From assembly GCA_934408705.1 (NCBI GenBank), contig CAKRVL010000074.1, positions 1 to 12,777 on the forward strand: 12,777 bases of DNA, given 5' to 3'. Below are positions 6,353-12,777 of this stretch, piece after piece. Below the pieces are notes generated by a model. That model made no database searches and was not told the DNA's origin. It saw nothing but the letters and a program-made list of their open reading frames with translations. Origin of the DNA: an uncultured Blautia sp. GTDB taxonomy: Bacteria; Bacillota; Clostridia; Lachnospirales; Lachnospiraceae. The position numbers and the translations under genes were made by a program. How positions within the stretch are numbered: position 1 is the first letter of the stretch; the number at the start of each line of letters is the position of its first letter.

Positions 6353-7720
6353 ATGAATGACTTTGTTGCTTCTCCAGAAAGACTGATTGCAGGTGCACTT
6401 CTTGGATTTGCAGTACTACTTTTTCTGATCATTAAGGTAAAATTACAGCCCTTTATCGCTATTATGTCATCTGCGCTGATCATTGGTCTTGTGGCAGGAA
6501 TGCCATTTGATATGATCACAGATACATTGGCAGAGGGTGTTGGAACCACCTTACAGACCATTGCAATTCTCATTGGCCTTGGCTCTATGTTTGGAGCGAT
6601 TTTGCAGGTATCAGGCGGTGTGGAGGTAATTGCAGACACGCTGTTGCGGGTATTTGGCGAAAAGAAAGCACCCTGGGCACTCGGAATTACAGGCCTGATC
6701 GTAGGTATGCCTGTGTTTTTTGAATCTGGACTTCTGATTCTGATTCCGGTTGCATTTGGAATCGCAAGAAAAACCGGAAAATCAGTATTCTGCTATTCCA
6801 TCCCTCTGCTGGCCGGCCTTGCCATTGGTCACGCATTTGTACCGCCCACACCGGGACCGGTTCTGGTGGCAGAAATGCTGAATGTTGAATTAAGCTATGT
6901 TATTATCCTTGGAATTATTATTGGAATACCGGCAATGATCCTTGCAGGACCTGTGTTCGGAAGATTTGCAGGAAATAAATTTTTCTGTCAGGTTCCAGGC
7001 TCATACCTTGAAAACGAAAAAGAAGCACATGAGAAGAATACGGGAAAAGCTCCTAATTTCTGGCTGATCGTATGTATTATTCTTCTTCCGCTGTTTCTGA
7101 TTATTTTAAATACCTTATCATCCGTGATCCCGTTTATGAAACCGGCACAGCCGTTGCTGGAATTTCTGGGAACTCCGATCATTGCATTGCTGCTTTCTAC
7201 AATCTGTGCAATGGTATTTCTGGGGATTCCTGCCGGATTTGGAATTAAGGAAATCACAAATGTAATGACCAATTCCCTGCATTCCTGTGGTAATATTATT
7301 CTGTTGATTTCAGGTGGAGGAATGTTACGTTTTGTACTTCAGAATTCAGGAATCGGTGAATTGTTTGGAAACTTTGTAGGTGGTCTTCCGTTACCGATGG
7401 TTCTGGTTGCATTTTTGGTAGCAGCTGCTGTCAGAGTTTCAGTAGGCTCTGCAACCGTATCTATGACAATGGCAGCCGGCATCATAGCATCTATGCCGAT
7501 GGTGGCAAGTCTTTCCCAGATACAGCTTGCAACGCTTACCATTGCCATTGCGGCAGGCGGAACTGCATTTAGTCATGTAAATGACTCTGGCTTCTGGCTT
7601 TCCAAGTCATTATTTGAAGTAGACGAAAAAACAAATTTGAAAACATGGACCGTTATGGAGACTATTGTAGGACTGGTTGGAATTGCAGGTGCTACAGTGG
7701 TATGGTTTGTTGTTTCATAA
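6353..7720 (+). CDS. gntP: GntP-family sugar-acid:H+ symporter (gluconate permease-like)
   Basis: A 455-residue, strongly hydrophobic protein, the usual length for the GntP family (gluconate, idonate, D-serine and related carriers), with about 12 to 14 membrane segments. Family hallmarks are MPVFFESGLLILIP (119-132), HAFVPPTPGP (160-169) and, near the C-terminus, FSHVNDSGFW (406-415). It should import an aldonic acid with protons across the cytoplasmic membrane. It is the first gene of the operon, with AGGAGG at 6340-6345 seven bases before the ATG, and the dehydratase gene starts after an 18-bp gap. The downstream enzymes favour gluconate or a related C5/C6 aldonate. Exact substrate specificity cannot be read from the family motifs, so the symbol is a family-level label. 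Confidence 0.92.
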   Translation: MNDFVASPERLIAGALLGFAVLLFLIIKVKLQPFIAIMSSALIIGLVAGMPFDMITDTLAEGVGTTLQTIAILIGLGSMFGAILQVSGGVEVIADTLLRVFGEKKAPWALGITGLIVGMPVFFESGLLILIPVAFGIARKTGKSVFCYSIPLLAGLAIGHAFVPPTPGPVLVAEMLNVELSYVIILGIIIGIPAMILAGPVFGRFAGNKFFCQVPGSYLENEKEAHEKNTGKAPNFWLIVCIILLPLFLIILNTLSSVIPFMKPAQPLLEFLGTPIIALLLSTICAMVFLGIPAGFGIKEITNVMTNSLHSCGNIILLISGGGMLRFVLQNSGIGELFGNFVGGLPLPMVLVAFLVAAAVRVSVGSATVSMTMAAGIIASMPMVASLSQIQLATLTIAIAAGGTAFSHVNDSGFWLSKSLFEVDEKTNLKTWTVMETIVGLVGIAGATVVWFVVS

Positions 7721-7738
7721 GACAGGAGGAAGATTATC

Positions 7739-9481
7739 ATGAATTTAAAAAGTCAGGAAATGCGTAAATTAGCACCGGAACTGGATCCGTTAAGAATCGG
7801 AACAGGATGGAAAAAGGAAGATCTGGGAAAACCCCAGGTTATGATAGAAAGTACTTATGGTGACAGCCACCCGGGAAGCGGACATCTGAATATTTTAGTA
7901 GAAGAAGTGAGAAAGGGAGTAGAAGAGGCTGGCGGATTCGGAGCACGTTATTTCTGTACTGATATCTGCGATGGAGAAAGCCAGGGAACAGACGGAATCA
8001 ATTACAGTCTTGCAAGCCGTGAAATGATTGCCAATATGATTGAAATCCATGCCAATGCAACACCCTTTGATGTAGGAGTATATTTGTCCAGCTGTGATAA
8101 GGGGTTACCCGGAAACCTTATGGGACTGGCAAGAGTGAACATTCCGGCAATTGTAGTTCCGGGAGGAACCATGAATGCAGGACCACAGATGCTTACTCTG
8201 GAGCAGCTTGGAATGTACAGTGCAAAATATGAAAGAGGCGAAATTGACGAGGAAAAGCTGGACTGGGCGAAATGTAATGCCTGCCCAAGCTGCGGAGCGT
8301 GCTCTTTCATTGGAACAGCGTCAACTATGCAGATCATGGCAGAAGCTCTGGGACTTGCCCTTCCGGGAAGTGCTCTGATGCCGGCAACAAGTCCGGACCT
8401 TCTTGCATATGCAAGAGAAGCGGGAAAACAGGCTGTGAAGCTGTCTCAGACGGAAAATATGTGTCCTTCTGATATTGTAACAATGGAGAGCTTTGAAAAT
8501 GCAATCCTGGTACATGCTGCAATTTCCGGAAGTACAAACTGTATGCTTCATATTCCGGCAATTGCTCATGAGTTTGGTATAGATATCACAGGAGATACCT
8601 TTGATCGTCTTCACAGAAATGCCAGATATCTTCTGGATGTCCGTCCGGCAGGAAGATGGCCGGCAGAGTGCTTCTATTATGCAGGCGGCGTACCGGCAAT
8701 CATGGAAGAAATCAAAGAGCATCTGCATCTGAATGTAATGACTGTCACAGGAAAAACTCTTGGAGAAAATCTGGAAGAGCTGAAGAGAAACGGTTTCTAT
8801 GAAAAATGTGATAAATGGCTGCAGGAATTTAATCATAGATACGGTATCAGTATTACAAAAGAGGACATTATCCGTCCTTATGATCAGGCTTTGGGTACAG
8901 ACGGAAGTATTGCTGTTCTGCGAGGAAATCTGGCACCTGAAGGTGCTGTGATCAAGCACACAGCCTGCCCGAAAGAAATGTTTAAAGCTGTATTGCGTGC
9001 AAGACCTTTCGACAGTGAAGAGGAATGTCTGGACGCAGTCCTGAAGCATAAGGTGCAGAAGGGAGACGCCGTGTTTATCCGCTACGAAGGTCCGAAAGGA
9101 AGCGGCATGCCGGAAATGTTCTATACATCCGAAGCAATCAGCAGTGACAAGGAGCTGGGAAAAAGTATTGCACTGATCACAGACGGAAGATTTTCAGGAG
9201 CCTCTACAGGCCCGGTAATCGGACATTGCAGTCCGGAGGCAGTGGATGGCGGTCCTATCGCATTGGTAGAAGAAGGGGATCTGATTGAAATTGATGTGAT
9301 GGAACGTAAGCTGAATATTGTGGGAATTGCCGGGGAACGTAAGTCTGCAGAGGAAATAGACCAGATCTTAAAGGAACGCCGTAAAAACTGGAAACCAAGA
9401 GAGCCTAAGTATAAAAATGGCGTTCTGAGATTATTTAGTCAGCACGCAGTAAGTCCTATGAAAGGGGCTTATCTGGAGTAA
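7739..9481 (+). CDS. IlvD/Edd-family Fe-S dehydratase, probably a sugar-acid (gluconate-type) dehydratase
   Basis: A 580-residue enzyme of the dihydroxy-acid / 6-phosphogluconate dehydratase family. It is shorter than typical IlvD or Edd (about 600-616) and near the size of aldonate dehydratases. Expected cluster cysteines are Cys77 (ICDGES), Cys119 (SCDK, with Lys121 as the likely carbamylated metal ligand) and Cys188. The motif TDGRFSG (481-487) supplies the probable catalytic Ser486. Cys179, 182, 185 and 188 form a regular CxxCxxCxxC run; the last three match the CPxCGxC of many IlvD proteins, the first looks extra. Automatic annotation would probably call this IlvD, but the neighbours (permease, KDG kinase, KDPG aldolase) and the lack of other branched-chain amino-acid genes argue for dehydration of a non-phosphorylated aldonate to a 2-keto-3-deoxy acid. 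An AGGAGGA site at 7724-7730 supports the start. Gluconate, galactonate or a pentonate are all possible substrates. Confidence 0.85.
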   Translation: MNLKSQEMRKLAPELDPLRIGTGWKKEDLGKPQVMIESTYGDSHPGSGHLNILVEEVRKGVEEAGGFGARYFCTDICDGESQGTDGINYSLASREMIANMIEIHANATPFDVGVYLSSCDKGLPGNLMGLARVNIPAIVVPGGTMNAGPQMLTLEQLGMYSAKYERGEIDEEKLDWAKCNACPSCGACSFIGTASTMQIMAEALGLALPGSALMPATSPDLLAYAREAGKQAVKLSQTENMCPSDIVTMESFENAILVHAAISGSTNCMLHIPAIAHEFGIDITGDTFDRLHRNARYLLDVRPAGRWPAECFYYAGGVPAIMEEIKEHLHLNVMTVTGKTLGENLEELKRNGFYEKCDKWLQEFNHRYGISITKEDIIRPYDQALGTDGSIAVLRGNLAPEGAVIKHTACPKEMFKAVLRARPFDSEEECLDAVLKHKVQKGDAVFIRYEGPKGSGMPEMFYTSEAISSDKELGKSIALITDGRFSGASTGPVIGHCSPEAVDGGPIALVEEGDLIEIDVMERKLNIVGIAGERKSAEEIDQILKERRKNWKPREPKYKNGVLRLFSQHAVSPMKGAYLE

Positions 9482-9535
9482 TTAAGGGGATATTTGCAAC
9501 CTGCTGTCCACCTGACCAACAGGGGCAGGATAAGA

Positions 9536-9543
9536 GAGAAGGA
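9536..9543 (+). promoter_or_regulatory. Ribosome binding site deciding the kinase start
   Basis: GAGAAGGA lies 7 bases before the ATG at 9551. It selects that codon over the TTG at 9494, which lacks a comparable site and would add 19 residues not expected in the PfkB fold. Confidence 0.7.
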
Positions 9544-9550
9544 ATGGATC

Positions 9551-10621
9551 ATGTATCAGGAAAAATATAAAAAACACAAATTTATAACATTAGGTGAGAT
9601 CATGCTGCGTCTGACGCCGCCTGACTGTAAAAAAATCCAGATAGCAGACAGCTTTGAGGCTTGGTACGGAGGCTGTGAAGCAAATGTAGCGCTGTCTCTG
9701 GCAAATCTTGGAATAGACAGTGCATATTTCACAGTGGTTCCGGATAACAGTCTTGGAAAAAGCGCAATCAGAATGCTAAAAAGCAATGACGTGGACTGTA
9801 CCTCTGTTATTTACAGTACCCCGGAAGAAACACCTACCCACAGACTGGGCACTTACTATCTGGAGACAGGATTTGGAATCCGCCCAAGTAAGGTAATCTA
9901 CGATAGAAAACACAGTGCATTTGATGAATATGATTTTGAAAAGGTGGATCTGGAGGCTCTGCTGAAGGGATATACATGGCTGCACTTAAGTGGGATAACT
10001 CCTGCTCTGGGAGCCAGATGCAGAAAACTGATAATGGATTGTCTGAAAATTGCGAAAAAGAACGGCATGACAGTGAGCTTTGACGGAAATTTCAGAAGTA
10101 CCTTGTGGAGTTGGGAGGAAGCCAGGGATTTCTGTACAGAGTGTCTTCCCTATGTGGATGTATTGATGGGAATCGAACCCTATCATTTGTGGAAGGATGA
10201 AAAAAATCCTGCAATGGGTGATGTGAAGGACGACATACCTTTTCAGCCGGATATAGAGCAGCAGGAAAAAGTTTTTAAAGCCTTTGTCAGCAGATATCCG
10301 AATCTGAAATGCATTGCCAGACATGTGAGATACTCACCAAGCTGCAGTGAAAACAGTCTGAAGGCATATCTGTGGTATGAAGGAAAAATTTATGAAAGCA
10401 GAAAGCTGACATTTAATGTGCTGGATCGTGTTGGTGGTGGTGATGCATTTGACAGCGGAATCATATATGCTTTAATGGAGAACTTTACTCCGGAAGATGT
10501 TGTGAATTTCGGAGTTGCCAGCAGTGCATTGAAGCACACTCTTCATGGGGATGGAAATATAACAGATGATGTTTCTTTGATCCGTCATGTGATGCAGATG
10601 AATTTTGATATAAAAAGATAA
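9551..10621 (+). CDS. kdgK: PfkB-family 2-keto-3-deoxygluconate kinase
   Basis: A 356-residue ribokinase/PfkB-fold kinase, slightly longer than typical KDG kinases (about 310-340). The N-terminal substrate region has YGGCEANVALSLANLG (39-54). RPSKVIYDRKHSAF (111-124) resembles the segment typical of KDG kinases. The C-terminal PfkB signature is DRVGGGDAF (292-300), with Asp298 as the likely catalytic base; the anion-hole glycines are kept. It should phosphorylate a 2-keto-3-deoxy sugar acid at its terminal hydroxyl using ATP, in the cytoplasm. It follows the dehydratase after 69 bp and precedes the aldolase by 15 bp, which is the order of the pathway steps. A different keto-sugar kinase (for example for ketogalactonate or tagatose) cannot be excluded, but the aldolase next door strongly favours KDG. 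Confidence 0.88.
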   Translation: MYQEKYKKHKFITLGEIMLRLTPPDCKKIQIADSFEAWYGGCEANVALSLANLGIDSAYFTVVPDNSLGKSAIRMLKSNDVDCTSVIYSTPEETPTHRLGTYYLETGFGIRPSKVIYDRKHSAFDEYDFEKVDLEALLKGYTWLHLSGITPALGARCRKLIMDCLKIAKKNGMTVSFDGNFRSTLWSWEEARDFCTECLPYVDVLMGIEPYHLWKDEKNPAMGDVKDDIPFQPDIEQQEKVFKAFVSRYPNLKCIARHVRYSPSCSENSLKAYLWYEGKIYESRKLTFNVLDRVGGGDAFDSGIIYALMENFTPEDVVNFGVASSALKHTLHGDGNITDDVSLIRHVMQMNFDIKR

Positions 10622-10636
10622 AGGGGGCAGATAATT

Positions 10637-11263
10637 ATGAAAACAATAGAAGAAAGGTTTCATGAGTTAGGGGTAGTACCGGTAGTTGTTCTGGAAGATG
10701 AAAAAGCAGCAGTTCCACTGGCAAAAGCACTGGTACAGGGAGGTCTTCCCTGTGCTGAAGTAACCTTCCGTACAGAGGCAGCAGCAGAGAGCATTCGTCT
10801 GATGTCTGAAGCATATCCGGATATGCTGGTAGGGGCAGGCACGGTGCTGACAACTGAGCAGGTGGATCTGGCTGTGAAGTCCGGTGCAAAATTTATTGTA
10901 AGTCCAGGTTTTGATCCGGAAGTGGTAGATTATTGTCTGGAAAAGAATATTCCGGTGCTTCCTGGATGTATCACTCCTTCAGAAGTTGCCCAGGCAGTAA
11001 AAAGAGGGCTTAAGGTAGTGAAGTTTTTCCCGGCAGAGCAGGCGGGCGGTATTGCTATGATAAAGGCAATGGCAGCACCGTATTACAATGTTAAGTTTAT
11101 GCCTACAGGCGGAATCAGTCCCAAAAATCTGAAGGATTATTTATCCTGTGATAAAATCCTGTGCTGCGGAGGCAGCTGGATGGTAAAGGGCGATATGATC
11201 AAAAATGGTGAATTTGATAAGATCCAGATGCTGGTAAAAGAAGCAAAGAAACTGGCAGAATGA
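10637..11263 (+). CDS. eda: KDPG/KHG aldolase (2-keto-3-deoxy-6-phosphogluconate aldolase)
   Basis: A 208-residue class I aldolase, full length for the Eda family. It cleaves KDPG to pyruvate and glyceraldehyde-3-phosphate. The Schiff-base lysine is Lys129 in VVKFFPAE, and the catalytic glutamate is Glu41 in EVTFRTE, with Arg45 in the same segment. GAGTVL (66-71), the PTGGIS (156-161) phosphate-binding segment and CCGGSWMV (176-183) match E. coli Eda closely by memory of that sequence. It is the last gene of the operon; a GGGGG ribosome site at 10623-10627 lies nine bases before the ATG. A palindrome cluster and then a terminator follow. Some family members also act on 4-hydroxy-2-oxoglutarate or on KDPGal, so a broader role is possible. 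Confidence 0.95.
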   Translation: MKTIEERFHELGVVPVVVLEDEKAAVPLAKALVQGGLPCAEVTFRTEAAAESIRLMSEAYPDMLVGAGTVLTTEQVDLAVKSGAKFIVSPGFDPEVVDYCLEKNIPVLPGCITPSEVAQAVKRGLKVVKFFPAEQAGGIAMIKAMAAPYYNVKFMPTGGISPKNLKDYLSCDKILCCGGSWMVKGDMIKNGEFDKIQMLVKEAKKLAE

Positions 11264-11274
11264 TCTGCAATTTA

Positions 11275-11339
11275 ACCGAACTGCGGAGCAGTTATTCGGT
11301 GTAGAGCTACGTAGCGAAGCGGACCTGGAATATCCGCTT
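11275..11339. repeat. Cluster of three adjacent palindromes (possible dispersed intergenic repeat)
   Basis: Three self-complementary units lie side by side. At 11275-11300, ACCGA/TCGGT and ACTGC/GCAGT close on a GGA loop with a TAT bulge. At 11306-11315, GCTACGTAGC is a perfect palindrome. At 11317-11339, AAGCGGA pairs with TCCGCTT across a 9-base loop. No reading frame or tRNA fold accounts for them. They sit between the last operon gene and its terminator, a typical place for REP-like or small non-autonomous repeat elements. Whether further copies exist in the genome cannot be seen here. Confidence 0.45.
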
Positions 11340-11358
11340 GACAATACGAGAAAGATAG

Positions 11359-11394
11359 AAAACGGTCTGTTACCAAAAGTACAGGCCGTTTTTG
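11359..11394 (+). terminator. Rho-independent terminator of the sugar-acid operon
   Basis: A 12-bp stem (11359-11370 with 11381-11392, one G-T wobble) closes a 10-base loop, and the right arm ends in five T's (11389-11393). It lies about 95 bp after the aldolase stop codon and before a new promoter. Confidence 0.75.
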
Positions 11395-11433
11395 CCTAAA
11401 AAATTGTTGTTTTTGCCAAATATAACCGGAAAT

Positions 11434-11462
11434 TTGTAAAATCTGTTATATATAGATATAAT
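11434..11462 (+). promoter_or_regulatory. Sigma-A-type promoter of the membrane esterase gene
   Basis: TTGTAA (11434-11439) and a perfect TATAAT (11457-11462) are separated by 17 bp. The transcript would start near 11469 and has a GAGG ribosome site at 11501-11504, five bases before the ATG at 11510. This is the closest match to consensus among the promoters in the window. Confidence 0.7.
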
Positions 11463-11509
11463 AGGTTGCTGGTACAAATAAAAAGTAAGACAAAATTTTT
11501 GAGGTGAAA

Positions 11510-12777
11510 ATGGAAATGAAAAAAGAACATAAGACCAGGAAAAGCATGGCAGATCAGATTTGTCTGGTAACTACTGCGTTGCTGATTTTACTTGCATGTG
11601 CTGATATTGTTCGTTTTGCTGTTTTGGGAGATAAAACTGCATTTATTACCTTCTGGCTGATCGCAATTGTGTTTATTTTGTTATCATATACAGCGTGGAA
11701 AAGCGGAATGCCCTTTCTCTATCTGCCGATTGCAGTGGCGGCTTTTGTTCTGTATTTTAATACCAATTTTTCTACCAGTACATATTACTTTAACTGGTTA
11801 TTTCTGGCAGAGGCTATTGTAGCCGCGCTGGGCGGAAGCCTGGGGACAACGGTGATGATCTGGAAAAAAATCCCTATGGGGCGTGTGGCAGTTTTACCGC
11901 TTGCGGCAGCAGTTCTGATACTGGCAGGATTTCTGGGATTTTGGAAAGTAAGGTATGATGCAGGACATGAAGCACAGGGACAGGCTCGGGATGAGTTATG
12001 GGCAGTTCCGGCGAAATATGATGGGGAAGAACCGGAACAGGCTGGAACTGTGGAAGAAGTTGTATACGATACCAGAGCTTATGCCACTGATGGAAGAAGC
12101 GTGAAAAAGTCAGCTTATGTATATCTTCCATATGGCTACAGTAAGGAAAAAGAGTATAATATTCTGTATCTGATGCATGGAACTGGTGATGATGAGAAAT
12201 ACTGGCTGAAAACAAATCCTTATAACAAAATCATGCTGGATAACATGATCTCAGATGGAGATATTGAACCACTGATTGTGGTGACACCAACCTTTTATGT
12301 GGAAGATGACTGTGAAGCTGACCTGGATCAGCTGACCTATTCTTTTGCAAAAGAGCTTCGAAATGATCTGATGCCAGAGATTGAATCTGCTTATTCTACA
12401 TATGCAAAATCGGCAGATGATGAGGGATTCGCAGAGAGCCGGGATCACAGAGCCTTTGCAGGTTTGTCAAGAGGGGCGGTAACGATGTATCATTCCGCAT
12501 TGTGCCAGAGCCTGGATTATTTTTCCTGGTTCGGGGCATTCAGCGGAAGCAGGACAGATAAGACTGCATTTGAAGATACCATTCAGACGGGCGGTTTTGC
12601 AGAACTGCCAATTCATTATCTGTATGTGGCAAGCGGCACCTTCGACTTCGCCCTGCCGGGGCAGGTGCAGGATTACCAGGCGCTGCTGGATATAGAACCC
12701 AGATTGCGGTCTGGTGTAAATACCTGTTTTGATGTATTTCCAATGCGGTATCATTCTATGGGAAACTGGCATCTGGC
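11510..12777 (+). CDS. Five-helix membrane protein with external CE1 / feruloyl-esterase-like domain (cut by window end)
   Basis: Translation from the ATG at 11510 runs without a stop to the window edge: 422 codons plus two bases. After a basic N-terminus there are about five hydrophobic helices (~17-38, 43-62, 66-84, 95-117 and 126-145). With the N-terminus inside, this places the rest outside the cell. Residues ~180-422 resemble an esterase-D / CE1 domain: YLMHGTGDDEKYW (220-232) around the oxyanion region, the nucleophile elbow GLSRG (318-322, Ser320), WFGAFSG (340-346) and a likely acid at Asp379 (ASGTFD). The base is His415 or His421. Such domains remove feruloyl or acetyl groups from plant xylan, but mycolyl-transferase-like relatives exist. 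An in-frame ATG at 11516 is an alternative start. It has its own promoter and is not part of the sugar-acid operon. Confidence 0.82.
   Translation, partial: MEMKKEHKTRKSMADQICLVTTALLILLACADIVRFAVLGDKTAFITFWLIAIVFILLSYTAWKSGMPFLYLPIAVAAFVLYFNTNFSTSTYYFNWLFLAEAIVAALGGSLGTTVMIWKKIPMGRVAVLPLAAAVLILAGFLGFWKVRYDAGHEAQGQARDELWAVPAKYDGEEPEQAGTVEEVVYDTRAYATDGRSVKKSAYVYLPYGYSKEKEYNILYLMHGTGDDEKYWLKTNPYNKIMLDNMISDGDIEPLIVVTPTFYVEDDCEADLDQLTYSFAKELRNDLMPEIESAYSTYAKSADDEGFAESRDHRAFAGLSRGAVTMYHSALCQSLDYFSWFGAFSGSRTDKTAFEDTIQTGGFAELPIHYLYVASGTFDFALPGQVQDYQALLDIEPRLRSGVNTCFDVFPMRYHSMGNWHL

Noticed and set aside
6154..6639. 161-codon minus-strand open frame
   Set aside because: It runs through the terminator hairpin, the promoter and the first third of the permease gene; its protein has no recognisable motif.
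8321..9049. 242-codon open frame on the minus strand
   Set aside because: It lies entirely inside the dehydratase gene, opposite well-conserved family motifs, with no recognisable domain. It is a shadow of the codon bias on the other strand.
9494..9550. TTG start extending the kinase by 19 residues
   Set aside because: There is no good ribosome site before it, whereas the ATG at 9551 has GAGAAGGA seven bases upstream and gives the normal PfkB N-terminus.
11270..11345. tRNA or small catalytic RNA
   Set aside because: The palindromes do not form a cloverleaf; there is no anticodon arm, T-loop signature or CCA-like end.
11874..12772. Several minus-strand open frames of 65-113 codons
   Set aside because: All lie opposite the esterase-domain gene, whose + strand frame carries a clear serine-hydrolase motif and its own promoter and ribosome site.
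1..12777. Insertion sequence, prophage or CRISPR array
   Set aside because: No transposase, integrase, phage or Cas-like protein, no terminal inverted repeats with target duplication, and no regularly spaced repeats were found.

Overview
All genes supported in this window lie on the + strand. Base composition, strong purine-rich ribosome binding sites, A/T-rich promoters and the gene families suggest a Gram-positive gut Clostridia genome, probably Lachnospiraceae. This is an inference from style; no marker gene is present. I see no tRNA, rRNA, CRISPR array, insertion sequence or phage gene.

Layout. (1) 1-1889: the C-terminal end of a glycoside hydrolase family 2 enzyme (start outside the window), followed 41 bp later by a membrane-anchored alpha/beta-hydrolase esterase. 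(2) 1920-6075: a sigma-A-type promoter drives a 1121-residue cyclic-di-GMP enzyme (outer sensor, seven membrane helices, GGDEF, PAS-like, degenerate GGDEF, EAL). A FadR/FCD-family GntR regulator starts in its stop-codon region. (3) 6076-6352: a regulatory gap with a cre-like site, a perfect 15-bp palindrome of the FadR operator type, a long terminator hairpin, and then a separate promoter. (4) 6353-11263: a four-gene sugar-acid operon: GntP-family permease, IlvD/Edd-family dehydratase, PfkB-family 2-keto-3-deoxygluconate kinase and KDPG aldolase. (5) 11264-11509: a cluster of small palindromes, a rho-independent terminator and a near-consensus promoter. (6) 11510 to the right edge: a protein with five membrane helices and an outward-facing CE1/feruloyl-esterase-like domain, cut by the window end.

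How it fits together. The permease should import an aldonic acid such as gluconate. The dehydratase would make a 2-keto-3-deoxy acid, the kinase would phosphorylate it, and the aldolase would split it into pyruvate and glyceraldehyde-3-phosphate. A kinase placed after the dehydratase points to a semi-phosphorylative Entner-Doudoroff route, not the classical one through 6-phosphogluconate. The FCD regulator next door is the likely local switch, and the palindrome 38 bp after its stop is its likely operator. The most unusual point is that this regulator is made from the same transcript as a complex c-di-GMP synthesis/degradation receptor. That suggests, but does not prove, a link between extracellular sensing, c-di-GMP and sugar-acid use. 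The flanking glycosidase and the two membrane-anchored esterases fit a plant- or host-glycan degrading lifestyle.
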